The translations under genes and the position numbers were made by a program. Below are positions 43,147 to 52,033 of a DNA stretch of 64,000 nt, piece after piece; positions within the stretch are counted from its first letter, which is position 1, and each line of letters begins with the position of its first letter. This DNA comes from Pseudomonas sp. RGM2987 (lineage in GTDB: Bacteria; Pseudomonadota; Gammaproteobacteria; Pseudomonadales; Pseudomonadaceae): positions 1-64,000 of the forward strand of contig NZ_JALJDX010000220.1 of NCBI RefSeq assembly GCF_022952855.1. Reading direction: 5' to 3'. The notes under the pieces are model-generated. The model ran no database searches and was not told where the DNA came from. It worked only from the letters and a program-made list of their open reading frames with translations.

Positions 43147-44126
43147 AGTGAGTTACCCCAAAGTTCCTGTTGAAGGCGCGTGAGAGCTGGAATCTTAAAG
43201 GGCCCACCACGTTTCCACTGCGCAATTTTCTCTTTCCAGGTCACGGTTTGAAAATCCCATTTTTCGAGTTTTTCATCGTAGAGTATTGGAAGTTGATAGT
43301 CCAAAACGTAGATGCCGCGCTGTTCATCGAAATGGGCCGGCACTTTAAGACCAACTTCTTCACAAAAAGGAACTACTCTCGCTAACCATTGCTGGCGCAG
43401 TTGGTCGTTGCTGTGACCGCGTACGCGATAATGCAATTGATCGGTGCGCGATTTAACGTCATCAGTTGTCCCGAACCATTCCGCAGTTCGAGGGAAGGTG
43501 TCGTCGATTTGTTTTTGAACTCGTTTACGTATCTCAGGACCCAAGCTCATGAACCAACGGACGCTGTATTCACCTCGCTTGACGTGGAAGTTTTCCTCGA
43601 AATTAACCTTGCGAAGTGAGCGCGCATAGGGGCCATATGAACAATTTTGCTCAAGATCTAAAGTAGTTATATATCCAGCTAAATCACCCATAATATGCCC
43701 GATGGCGGTAGAAATAGCGTCGACAGGTTCCCACTCCAGATTGTAAAACGTTTTGAAATTTTCGGGGGCGCGTTCGAAAATCAATTCTTGGGTATCAATG
43801 CCAAAGTCCTCTAGCAGCCTAAACATCACGTGCGCGTGTCCCATCTCATCCTGCAGCGCCGATGCCAACGCAATGCGCTCGTCAATAGAGTTGGATTTGA
43901 AAAGTGCATTGTGTTGCATAGGCAACGTCATGACTTCAAGGTCTGCTGCAATAGAGATAGTCGCTATGAGTACATTTCGATAGCGCTCAGTCATTTCGCT
44001 TTCATCTTCTACCGTACCACCGGCATTGAGTCGAGCTTGTAATGCCAACTCTTCGATCTCGGTATTTCGAATAGGCTTCGAAGATATGCTCCTATTATTT
44101 AGGAGTGGCGCATTCAGTGTGGTCAT
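43140..44126 (-). CDS. paaA: PaaA-like di-iron subunit of a CoA-thioester epoxidase
   Basis: The 328-residue ferritin-like protein has both metal-binding ExxH motifs: ALQDEMGHAHVMFRLLEDFG (E94, H97) and VNFEENFHVKRGE (E178, H181). These match the catalytic PaaA subunit of phenylacetyl-CoA 1,2-epoxidase. The C-terminal WKEKIAQWKRGGP resembles PaaA tails. GAGGTAAAG precedes the ATG. It differs from canonical PaaA over much of its length (for example NLEWEPVDAISTAIGHIMGD), so the substrate may not be phenylacetyl-CoA. It is followed by MIP18, paaB, paaC and zinc-ribbon genes in one tight unit. Confidence 0.88.
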   Translation of the reverse strand: MTTLNAPLLNNRSISSKPIRNTEIEELALQARLNAGGTVEDESEMTERYRNVLIATISIAADLEVMTLPMQHNALFKSNSIDERIALASALQDEMGHAHVMFRLLEDFGIDTQELIFERAPENFKTFYNLEWEPVDAISTAIGHIMGDLAGYITTLDLEQNCSYGPYARSLRKVNFEENFHVKRGEYSVRWFMSLGPEIRKRVQKQIDDTFPRTAEWFGTTDDVKSRTDQLHYRVRGHSNDQLRQQWLARVVPFCEEVGLKVPAHFDEQRGIYVLDYQLPILYDEKLEKWDFQTVTWKEKIAQWKRGGPFKIPALTRLQQELWGNSLW

Positions 44127-44159
44127 CTTTACCTCGTTTTATCTAAGTTATTATCACTG

Positions 44160-45026
44160 TTAGTGACGACGTCGTGGGCCGCCGACACGCCATGGTAGAA
44201 TTAAATTTTCCATTTGCAGGAAAGCAGCATTTAATATGTAGCCAACAATGGCAAGCATGAGAACACCCGCGTAGAGTTTATCGACACTCAGAGTCTGTTG
44301 AGCTTGTAAAATAAAGAATCCAATGCCTGAACTCCCAGCAATCATTTCGGCAAAAACAGTTACGATTAACGAGATTGCTAGGGAAGTTCTTAAGCCTATG
44401 GAAATGTGAGGCGCAGCGCTGGGCACTAGAACTTCTTTTAGTGTCTGCCACCGGGTTAGCTGGAATGTGCATGCGGTTTCGCGCATAGTTGGTGTAACGC
44501 TCTTAACTCCCGCGTAAGTCGCCAGAAGAATGGGAAATACCGCACCTAGTGCAACGGAGACAATTTTGAGCTTTGAGTCTATGCCCAGGAAGAGGATGAG
44601 GAGAGGTACCGTCGCCGATACAGGCACAGGTCTAAGCAACTCTACAACAGGCTCCAATAGAGCCCAAGCGGGTCTTGCTGACGCCATCAGCAATCCTAGC
44701 GATATACCCAAGACAGCTGCACAAAAATAACCGACCGCCATTATTCCTAGCGTGGAAGCGAGTTCAGTAGATAGTGTTCCTTCCGTTATTTCCCTCCACC
44801 AAGTCGCGGCTGCCGTGGAGGCGGCTGGAAGACTTGGAGATACTAAAAGCCCGGTTTTTACAACAAGTTCCCAAGTAAAAATACAGGCAACTATAGCCGC
44901 CCACCCCATAATGCGCGAATGGACAACTCTATGCCAATTGGGTAGTGAGACCTGCGCGCGCACAAAGAATTTTCTCATGCCAGAAAGTCGTGTACTTCGG
45001 TTCGTATTAGCTGAGGACGTGATCAT
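44160..45026 (-). CDS. ABC importer permease (SsuC/TauC-like)
   Basis: The 288-residue protein has about six membrane helices and the BPD-transport EAA-like loop FQLTRWQTLKEVLVPSAAPH, followed by IGLRTSLAISLIVTVFAEMI. It belongs to the nitrate/sulfonate/taurine importer class. ATG 45026 overlaps the ATPase gene by 20 bp, a normal coupling; starts further upstream lie within the ATPase gene. It is followed after 33 bp by the paaA-like gene, so uptake and oxygenation genes are transcriptionally linked. Confidence 0.9.
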   Translation of the reverse strand: MITSSANTNRSTRLSGMRKFFVRAQVSLPNWHRVVHSRIMGWAAIVACIFTWELVVKTGLLVSPSLPAASTAAATWWREITEGTLSTELASTLGIMAVGYFCAAVLGISLGLLMASARPAWALLEPVVELLRPVPVSATVPLLILFLGIDSKLKIVSVALGAVFPILLATYAGVKSVTPTMRETACTFQLTRWQTLKEVLVPSAAPHISIGLRTSLAISLIVTVFAEMIAGSSGIGFFILQAQQTLSVDKLYAGVLMLAIVGYILNAAFLQMENLILPWRVGGPRRRH

Positions 45027-45795
45027 ACAATTCCTTGCGATAGCGATTAAAACCAGGTTGTTCACGTGTTTCAAACTGATGGCGGGGGCGTGGCAGGTTG
45101 ATCTCGATATCGGCGGCAATTCCCGATCCATCTGAACGTATTACCATGACACGGTCAGATAAGTAGATAGCCTCATCTATGTCATGCGTTACTAGGATGA
45201 TGGTGACTCCAAGCTCGCTCCATAGCTTGAGAATCATATCTTGAAGATTCGCTCGGCTTAGCGCATCCACTGCCCCAAAAGGCTCGTCCATCAATACGAT
45301 GCTCGGTGCAGAAGCCAGCGCACGTGCGATTGCCAGTCGTTGTTGCATTCCCCCCGATAACTCCCAGGGAAAGCGGTGGCCGTGGCCCGCGAGGCCCACT
45401 AGAGATAAGTAGTGATTAGCGTCCAGTTCCGAAATCTTACTATTATGTAATACAGTTGCGTGGCGCAATCCAAATTCGACATTGCTCTTGGCCGTGGCCC
45501 AAGGTAATAACGACTCACTATAGTTCTGAAAGACATAACGCACGCTGCTGTCTTTGCCGATGGGTCGACCTCCCACCCTGATAATACCGGCGTCAGCGTC
45601 TATCAGTCCTGCAAGTAACCGGAGGAGTGTCGATTTTCCACTTCCGGAGCGACCTATAATTGATAAGAATGAGCCGCCTGGAACACTACCACTGACGTTA
45701 CTAATGGCCGCGACGGAGTTTTTTCCCTTTCCGTATTTTTTTGTAAGTGCCTGATAACTGATTAACTGTGTGGGGCGTGGTAGTGGAATGCTCAT
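45007..45795 (-). CDS. ABC importer ATPase (SsuB/TauB-like)
   Basis: The 262-residue protein has Walker A IIGRSGSGKSTLLRLLAG, Q-loop VFQNYSESLLPWATAKSNVE, signature WELSGGMQQRLAIARALA, Walker B PSIVLMDEPFGAVDALSR and H-loop LVTHDIDEAIYLSDRV, all intact. The LLPWxTxxxNVxFG phrase is typical of the nitrate/taurine/sulfonate group. It overlaps the binding-protein gene by ATGA and the permease gene by 20 bp. Confidence 0.95.
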   Translation of the reverse strand: MSIPLPRPTQLISYQALTKKYGKGKNSVAAISNVSGSVPGGSFLSIIGRSGSGKSTLLRLLAGLIDADAGIIRVGGRPIGKDSSVRYVFQNYSESLLPWATAKSNVEFGLRHATVLHNSKISELDANHYLSLVGLAGHGHRFPWELSGGMQQRLAIARALASAPSIVLMDEPFGAVDALSRANLQDMILKLWSELGVTIILVTHDIDEAIYLSDRVMVIRSDGSGIAADIEINLPRPRHQFETREQPGFNRYRKELYDHVLS

Positions 45796-46778
45796 TTCAA
45801 ACTTGCCTCAAATGCCGAAGGCGTGACATAAGGCGAGATATCAACTGGTCGCGGCACCCCCCCGTAGGTCACCGCCCTGTCGACCCACGCTTGGGTTTCC
45901 CTAAGATTCACAGATGATAACTGCGAGGCTCCCAGATCCATGCGCTCGATTAAGCCTGGAACGGTGTGCGACAGATTGATAAGGTCAATCCCGCTGTATT
46001 TCCCCCGTATTGCTACCGCCTCTAAGCGCGGCAGGTCTCCATATTTTTTTGCCCCGCGTCGAATAGCATTAATGAAGCGCTCAGCCGCCTTGGGATCGCG
46101 TTTCAAAAAGTCATCATTAGCGTAATACGCAGTGAACGTAGCATCCGCTGGCGGCCCTACCAGCGTGGGGTCGAGCAGAGGCACTGCACCTTGCTCCAGA
46201 ACCAATCGGGTAGTAGCGGGTTCAAAAGTAACTACGGCGTCGACATCTCCACGAGCAAGGGCATTGCCATCGCCACTGTTAGGAATAATCACAAATTTGA
46301 CTGAGTTGATATCGACGCCGGCGCGTGCCAGCCATACTTTCAGGGATACTGTTATCATCGACGGTGGAGGGACTCCAATGCGCTTGCCTATGAAGTCAGC
46401 AGGTGTTCGTAGTTGACTCCCCTTGCTGACCAATAGCCGGCTAGTGGCTCCGTGGGTACCTGGAAGAATAAGTTTTACCTGAGTAAAGCCGTTAGCCAAG
46501 CCACTTCCCCAGGCAAGCACATCGCCAAAGCTGGCGTCGACTGCACCGCTCGCTGTCGCGGCTACTGCCGCGGGCCCGCTTTGTACCGGAATGAGCTCGA
46601 CTTCAATTCCTTCATCTTTGAAGTAACCAAGTTCCTGTGCAACTAGCGCGGCAGCAGGATTTCCGAGAATGTATCCAAAACGAATCTTAGTGTCAGTCGC
46701 GAAAGCATTTATCGCCATAGTCATTGAGACAGCGAATACGAGCATGCTTTTTTTCGGCGTTCGGCGTTTTATCCGCAT
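45792..46778 (-). CDS. ABC importer substrate-binding protein (SsuA/TauA/NMT1-like)
   Basis: The 328-residue periplasmic protein has a signal peptide (SMLVFAVSMTMAINAFA) and a type II binding fold starting TKIRFGYILGNPAAALVAQE, with GDGNALARGDVDAVVTFEPA typical of the NMT1/SsuA class. Ligands in this class range from sulfonates and taurine to aromatic carboxylates and pyrimidine precursors. The operon link to CoA activation and a PaaA-type oxygenase suggests an aromatic or cyclic carboxylate. It is 84 bp downstream of the CoA-transferase gene. Confidence 0.92.
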   Translation of the reverse strand: MRIKRRTPKKSMLVFAVSMTMAINAFATDTKIRFGYILGNPAAALVAQELGYFKDEGIEVELIPVQSGPAAVAATASGAVDASFGDVLAWGSGLANGFTQVKLILPGTHGATSRLLVSKGSQLRTPADFIGKRIGVPPPSMITVSLKVWLARAGVDINSVKFVIIPNSGDGNALARGDVDAVVTFEPATTRLVLEQGAVPLLDPTLVGPPADATFTAYYANDDFLKRDPKAAERFINAIRRGAKKYGDLPRLEAVAIRGKYSGIDLINLSHTVPGLIERMDLGASQLSSVNLRETQAWVDRAVTYGGVPRPVDISPYVTPSAFEASLK

Positions 46779-46862
46779 AATTATTTCACTCTGTTTTAAA
46801 CATAGCTCGGTGCGTGGCGACTCAGCGCCGCTAAAGAATTGAAACGGTTTGACGCATTTAGC

Positions 46863-48032
46863 TTATCTGGGTATTTGGCAAGAATGGACAACGCCATCGG
46901 TTACAAGTCGTTGGATCAATGCTGGGTCAATACCCACTTCGGATAAAACCGCTATACTATGTTGTCCTAGCGCAGCGACTTCCATATTTGGTGAGCCTGG
47001 TTCATTAGTGAAGTTTATCGGAGTACCGAGGTGCGCCCGGCCAGCATGGTCGTGTATTAGCATTTTTCTAGCGGACGTGTGAGGGTGCCCTAACGCTTGC
47101 GCAAAATTGAGCACCGGGCCCAAACTGATACCAGTGTCTTTCGCCCAGTTCTGCCAGGTGTCCAGATTCTCGCTGATAAATATTGTTCTCAGAAAAGCAC
47201 GCACAGGATCTTGTGCCTCGCCAGGCTCTGCGTTGGCCAGTGGTATAAGATCCGGTCGCCCAAGCCGGTTGAATAATGCTTTGGCAAAACGAGGTTCATG
47301 GGCGCCTAGACTGATCCAGTGCGCATCTGCCGTCTCATAAGTTTCCAGTAGCGCAACTCCAGGCTTGAAGTGGTAGCCCTCAGGTTCGTGCAGCGCCTGC
47401 AGCGCATGCCCTACAGCGGTAGGGCGTGTCGTAAGAGTAGCGTCAAACATCGATAAATCTAGATGGTCGCCGCCCCGACCTTGACGTGCGGCTAATAGGG
47501 CAATAAGGATGCCTGAGAGTGCGGCATAGCCGGCTACTGCGCCTGCAATTGGCACGGTAGGAACGATTGGCGCACCATCCTTTCCAAAGGTAAATGTGCC
47601 AGCTGCTGCTTGAACCAGTTGGTCATGTGATGCCATGCCACTCAATGGTCCCGACTGACCGAAGGCAGTAATGGAACAATAGATAATTCTAGGATTCCAT
47701 TCCCGGACAGTTGCATAGTCGATACCCAAACGCTGTGTGACACCAGCGCTATAAGACTCAACCAGAATGTCCGCCGTCTCCACTAATTGACGCACAACAT
47801 CACGTGATTCCGAGCTTTTTAAATCGATAGATACGCTGCGCTTCCCCCGATTCAAACTCGCGAAAAAATCACTTCCGTTAAGTCCACTCCCGGGACCGAC
47901 ATTACGAGTCGGATCACCCTGCAGTGATTCAATTTTTATTACATCTGCTCCGTGATCAGCGAGCGTTGTGGATACCAACGGACCGGCCATAAACTGCGAA
48001 AAATCGAGAACGCGTATGCCATGAAGCTTCAT
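46863..48032 (-). CDS. CaiB/BaiF-type (family III) CoA-transferase
   Basis: The 389-residue protein starts at ATG 48032 (MKLHGIRVLDFSQFMAGPLV). Family III features: ADHGADVIKIESLQGDPTRN, the NRGKRSVSIDLK loop, and SHDQLVQAAAGTF with the aspartate (about D137) that carries the acyl anhydride. It would move CoA from a donor thioester to the pathway acid or between intermediates. It is divergent from the acyl-CoA ligase gene, so the cluster has two ways to form CoA thioesters. A longer frame to 48101 has no added homology. Confidence 0.92.
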   Translation of the reverse strand: MKLHGIRVLDFSQFMAGPLVSTTLADHGADVIKIESLQGDPTRNVGPGSGLNGSDFFASLNRGKRSVSIDLKSSESRDVVRQLVETADILVESYSAGVTQRLGIDYATVREWNPRIIYCSITAFGQSGPLSGMASHDQLVQAAAGTFTFGKDGAPIVPTVPIAGAVAGYAALSGILIALLAARQGRGGDHLDLSMFDATLTTRPTAVGHALQALHEPEGYHFKPGVALLETYETADAHWISLGAHEPRFAKALFNRLGRPDLIPLANAEPGEAQDPVRAFLRTIFISENLDTWQNWAKDTGISLGPVLNFAQALGHPHTSARKMLIHDHAGRAHLGTPINFTNEPGSPNMEVAALGQHSIAVLSEVGIDPALIQRLVTDGVVHSCQIPR

Positions 48033-48086
48033 ATGACTGCTGCCGTCGAATAAGAAAGTGCAAGAACTGTAAAAGATAAAAAAGGA

Positions 48087-48096
48087 TGTGTACACA
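48087..48096. promoter_or_regulatory. Palindrome in the divergent promoter region
   Basis: TGTGTACACA is a perfect 10-bp palindrome in the 164-bp region between the divergent CoA-transferase and ligase genes, where both promoters must lie. It could be the MarR protein's site, but it is short and unrepeated nearby. Confidence 0.4.
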
Positions 48097-48196
48097 CTCA
48101 TTTGGTTATTTGCTTATGCTTTTTATGCTGTTGTTCGCACAAATTCTTCTGGATATTGTTCACGCCTCTTGAGTACTTCCAGGCGGCCTATCTCTC

Positions 48197-50995
48197 ATGA
48201 TCAACCCTCATCAAGTCAATGCAATCAACTTAAAATCGCTCCTGCGTCGCGGGACACTATCCGCTCATGACAAGCCTTTGTTAGCTGCCCTTGAAGGGCC
48301 GTCGATGTCCGGGACTGAGGTCTATGACCATGTCCTTCACCTATCGGCAGCGCTGTCTGCTGCTGGAGTGCGCGCGGGCAATAGCGTGGCATTGTTAGGA
48401 AGCAGTTTTGTCGAGAATGCCTTGTTATATTGGGCTCTGACGAGATTGAACGCATTGCCAGTGCTGGGTAGCAGTGAGAAGCCGCCCATTGATCCATTAC
48501 AGTCGCACTGGCAAGTCGGTGGCTTTGCTCACGAGCAGCCGGGCAAGGCGTTGGATATTCAGTCGCTGTTCGGTTTCAGGTTAACTGATCACGATCTGGA
48601 ACAAGAAAAAAACCGCTCGGTTAATGAAGGGGAGGGTGAGGATGAAGACGCAGTCATAGCGTGGACTGCTGTGGCGCTTCCTAATACTGGTAGGCAATAC
48701 GGCGGCGGGCGTACACATAGACAAATAACCTATACCGGTTTTTTTGGAACATTCGCCATACATACGGATCGCACCCAGCGTATTGCAGTGATAGGCTCTC
48801 TAAGCCCTGCGTTATTTGAAATATTGCTATTTATTGGTCTCGCTGGTGGAGTGGAAATTTATCATATTGAAGAGGAGCGGTTTAGAAATTCCCGAACCGA
48901 GCCTGATCTTCGGAGCTTTGACACTTTGGTTGTCGCGCCTAAGCATGTTGAAGCGGTGTTTTATACATTCTCCAGACTTTGGAGTGGAAAGTCGAAAGTT
49001 ACAGTTATCCTCTCTATTGATGCGGCTGAAGCCTTGCCATCGGTGATTCCAGTCTGGAGTGCAAAAGCCAACGCGCTTGGGATAATAATTCGCCCGTTGC
49101 TTTTAAGTGCACTCGACGGGATCGTTGCCGAGTATTCTTCAGACCGAGATTTGTGGCATGGTTTTCCTGGCGTTGACATAGCTGTCGTCTCCACCAGTGG
49201 AATTGAGCAGAGCAGTGGTGCCGACGGGGTCTTGGCAGCGCGCTCGCCGCAAATCAGTGTTGACCGATTTGGAGTGGACGAATCGTGCGGTTTCTACGCC
49301 GATGGTTGGAGTCGACTCCCAACGAAGGTAGTGATGCATTCAGATGGTTTTTCATTTGCGCGGGAAGGCGGTGTCGACCTAGGCACTGTTATCGAAAGTG
49401 TCACCACCAAGCTGAAAGTCCTGGAAAAAAACCAGCTTGATTGGGTCTCGGAAATTGATGTCACCGAGCTGATTCGGCGCAGCGCCCGCTGGCGTCCAGA
49501 GCAATTAGCCATTGATACGGACGGCCGCAAAATCTCCTACGCAGACCTGGTGACGCGTGTAGAGCAGTTGGCGAAAATATTTTCTCATTCTCTTGATGTT
49601 GGGGTAGGCGACCGGGTTGCTGTGATTGGGCGTAACAGCGTGGAGTTTGTTATTTCCTACTTGGCTGCGAATTCGTTGGGAGCTATATGTGTACCCATAA
49701 ACTTCCGGCTCATGGCTAAGGAAATTGCCTTTGTGTTGGACGATAGCGGGGCTAAGCTTCTGCTCCACAATCGCGATCTCGGTGATGTGGTAGGTCAGGT
49801 CGGCACGCTAGTTAGAGGTCCAGTACGCTTCGCAGAGTTTGACCCCCTCACCACGGTTGCCAGTGCTTCGGGTGTGCAAGTTGATAACTTACCTCCCGCT
49901 CCACGTATCGTGCCTGACGAACGGCGGCCAGCATCCATATTGTATACAGCAGGGACTACAGGCTTCCCAAAGGGAGCGGTACGAACAAATCGTAATGTAC
50001 TGTGGTTTTCGTTTCTTGGTATGGCGAGTGAGTTTAGAACACGACGTCTTGGAAGCTTTTTAATCACAACCCCAATGTTCCACATCACCGGACATGAACC
50101 GGCTATCTTCGGGGCTCTCACCACAGGTGGGTCTTCGCTGGTTCGGAGTGAGTTCAAGGTTGACACAGTATTGGATCTGTTGATTGAGCATCGAATTGCG
50201 GGTCAGTTTATCCCCCCTACAATTGGCGTCGATCTATTAGACCGAATTGAGCAGCGCGGTAGCGCGGGACAGCTCCACTCCTTTCGATACTGGTCATCGG
50301 CTTCGGCACCTCTTCCTGGCGTATTACTTGATCGCATTCATAAGGTGCTTCCGTGGGTAAAGGTTAGCAATACGCTCGGTATGACCGAGGCAGGTAGCAT
50401 CGCCCGGCACGAAGTCGGCCAAGATGACAAGTATGCGCAGCATGCTCCGGGTTGTGTCGGACGGGCTGAATTGGGAGGCGAGATTTGCATAGTGGACGCT
50501 CATGATGGGCGTCTTGCCAGAATGGGCAGAGGGGAAATAGTGGTTCGATCCCCACAAGTAATTTCAGCGTATTGGAATAATCCAAGTGCTAGCGAAGTTA
50601 CCCTAAAAAAAGGGTGGCTCCATGGGGGTGACATTGGGGAATTTGATGCTCACGGCAATATTGAAATTAAAGGTCGGGTAAAGGATATGATTATCACCGG
50701 TGGCGAAAACGTATACGCTGTGGAGGTTGAGAACGTCCTGCTAGGGTTCCCAGAAGTCAAAGAGGCTGCCGTTTATGGTCGCTCTGACGAAAGATGGGGT
50801 GAGAGCGTGAATGCGGCACTCGTACTGCGGTCCGGTAGTGCATTATCTGAGGCGGAAGTAATATCGCGCTGCCGATCGCTCATTGCCCATTATAAGAGCC
50901 CACGGCGCGTCATTTTTTTGAATGCACTACCGCGTAACCCCATTGGAAAGGTCATGAAATTCGCTATTGTGGAGGCTGAAACGGCTATAAATTGA
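48197..50995 (+). CDS. Tandem acyl-CoA ligase: degenerate plus active ANL domains
   Basis: The 932-residue protein is about twice the usual ligase half. Residues about 430-932 form a complete ANL (AMP-dependent acyl-CoA synthetase) unit: P-loop SILYTAGTTGFPKGAVRTNR (583-593), SNTLGMTEAG (about 724-733), GWLHGGDIGEFDAHGNIEIK, the hinge GRVKD and the catalytic lysine in NPIGKVMK (K918). Residues about 1-410 look like a second ANL domain (EVYDHVLHLSAALSAAGVRA, then FYADGWSRLPTKVVMHSDGF), but the P-loop is absent (TAVALPNTGRQYGGGRTHRQ) and the ribose-binding Asp of GWxRTGD is lost. The first domain may be structural or regulatory. No frameshift is seen. Confidence 0.88.
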   Translation: MINPHQVNAINLKSLLRRGTLSAHDKPLLAALEGPSMSGTEVYDHVLHLSAALSAAGVRAGNSVALLGSSFVENALLYWALTRLNALPVLGSSEKPPIDPLQSHWQVGGFAHEQPGKALDIQSLFGFRLTDHDLEQEKNRSVNEGEGEDEDAVIAWTAVALPNTGRQYGGGRTHRQITYTGFFGTFAIHTDRTQRIAVIGSLSPALFEILLFIGLAGGVEIYHIEEERFRNSRTEPDLRSFDTLVVAPKHVEAVFYTFSRLWSGKSKVTVILSIDAAEALPSVIPVWSAKANALGIIIRPLLLSALDGIVAEYSSDRDLWHGFPGVDIAVVSTSGIEQSSGADGVLAARSPQISVDRFGVDESCGFYADGWSRLPTKVVMHSDGFSFAREGGVDLGTVIESVTTKLKVLEKNQLDWVSEIDVTELIRRSARWRPEQLAIDTDGRKISYADLVTRVEQLAKIFSHSLDVGVGDRVAVIGRNSVEFVISYLAANSLGAICVPINFRLMAKEIAFVLDDSGAKLLLHNRDLGDVVGQVGTLVRGPVRFAEFDPLTTVASASGVQVDNLPPAPRIVPDERRPASILYTAGTTGFPKGAVRTNRNVLWFSFLGMASEFRTRRLGSFLITTPMFHITGHEPAIFGALTTGGSSLVRSEFKVDTVLDLLIEHRIAGQFIPPTIGVDLLDRIEQRGSAGQLHSFRYWSSASAPLPGVLLDRIHKVLPWVKVSNTLGMTEAGSIARHEVGQDDKYAQHAPGCVGRAELGGEICIVDAHDGRLARMGRGEIVVRSPQVISAYWNNPSASEVTLKKGWLHGGDIGEFDAHGNIEIKGRVKDMIITGGENVYAVEVENVLLGFPEVKEAAVYGRSDERWGESVNAALVLRSGSALSEAEVISRCRSLIAHYKSPRRVIFLNALPRNPIGKVMKFAIVEAETAIN

Positions 50996-51458
50996 GGTTT
51001 TTTTGAGATTCCCGCACTGCACGGTTGGCTTTGCGCAGAACATGGACCAGTTCTCGCATGGCTGGCTCCCCCAGGACATCCATCAGTTTGTCCTGGGCCA
51101 TCTTCCAATGCCGGTGCGCTTGTTTCAATGCCATGCGCCCCTCAGAGGTTAGCTCAACAAGTCTTGCCCGTCTGTCTGATTGATCTACCTTCACAGTTAT
51201 CAGTCCGTCCCGCTCCAATGGGTCAAGCATTCGGCGGAGACTGGTGCGGTCAACTTCCAAATCCGTAGCTAGTTTGGCTACCGCGGCATGGTGCTCAAAA
51301 TCAATTGCTCTTAATAACGACCATTGCGAGGATGTAATCCCTGATGGCGCAATCATCTGATCGTACAGGTTTCCAATCCGCCTGGTCGTACGACGTAAGT
51401 CAAAATAAACGCACTCATTCAAAAGCTGCTCAACTGTCTTGGGATCAGTTTTCACCAT
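50985..51458 (-). CDS. MarR-family regulator
   Basis: The 157-residue protein has a winged helix-turn-helix (ITSSQWSLLRAIDFEHHAAV, AKLATDLEVDRTSLRRMLDP) and the wing KVDQSDRRARLVELTSEGRM of MarR proteins. AAGGAG precedes ATG 51458. Its 3' end overlaps the ligase gene by 11 bp tail to tail. MarR proteins near CoA ligases often sense the CoA thioester (as PaaR, HcaR or CouR do), so it is the likely controller of module 2. Confidence 0.9.
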   Translation of the reverse strand: MVKTDPKTVEQLLNECVYFDLRRTTRRIGNLYDQMIAPSGITSSQWSLLRAIDFEHHAAVAKLATDLEVDRTSLRRMLDPLERDGLITVKVDQSDRRARLVELTSEGRMALKQAHRHWKMAQDKLMDVLGEPAMRELVHVLRKANRAVRESQKNLNL

Positions 51459-51819
51459 TTATGACTCCTTCCGGCCGGTGGTGACATTTGAAGTATGGCT
51501 GTGACCTCGGTTTTTCGCGCATAGGCGTAAGCTCATCGTATTTATTCTAACGGTCTGTACGCTGGAGCGCACTCATCGATCGTTTGCGAACGTGTAATGG
51601 TGAGCATCAGGCTAGGGCTAATACGCTAGCCAGTGAGGGCACCCATTGACAGCAAGCAGGTCGATGTGCAATCGACGTCATCCAGTTGGGCGGGGAATTA
51701 TTCCTTAGATGGTAACGGGGTGGGCGGTGGTAATCAGTTTGGCAATCGAAAGCCCGGGATCATTATTTAGTTGATGCCCGATGCTGTGCGCTCGATCCTC
51801 CCTCAGGAGTCAGCGCGTC
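51459..51819. other. Non-coding stretch upstream of the MarR gene
   Basis: About 360 bp between the MarR start and the IS66 remnant. It holds the MarR promoter; otherwise I see no gene or RNA. Parts such as 51690-51740 may be decayed IS sequence. Confidence 0.4.
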
Positions 51820-51940
51820 ATGATGCGACCGACGCAAAGTTGAAAAAGTTTATCTTTGTCCCAAAACCGTCGACTTCCGAAAATCCATTGACGGCCTGGG
51901 CTGCCAGGATCGAGCTGGTCATATAGGTAACCAGTACAGG
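51820..51940 (+). pseudogene. IS66-family TnpB N-terminal fragment
   Basis: The plus-strand frame at 51839-51898 reads VEKVYLCPKTVDFRKSIDGL, the signature of IS66 TnpB proteins. A one-base shift separates it from the MMRP start at 51820. The fragment ends where the IS1182-type element begins, suggesting a nested insertion. Confidence 0.72.
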
Positions 51941-51972
51941 CTGTGTGAAAACACGCTGAAGGTACGTCAAGC

Positions 51973-52000
51973 AAACGCCCCGACTTATTCGGGGCGTTTT
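51973..52000 (-). terminator. Hairpin terminator near the IS1182 left end
   Basis: AAACGCCCCGA / TCGGGGCGTTT stem with a 5-nt loop, flanked by T- and A-runs, so it can work in both directions. It lies just beyond the transposase stop. Confidence 0.8.
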
Positions 52001-52033
52001 GTTTTGTGCGGGCAGCAGACGAGAAAAGGCTTT

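Noticed and set aside
49941..49948. TGTATACA site like the putative GntR operators
   Set aside because: It lies inside the ligase coding sequence, just before the P-loop codons, far from any promoter. A chance occurrence of an 8-mer.
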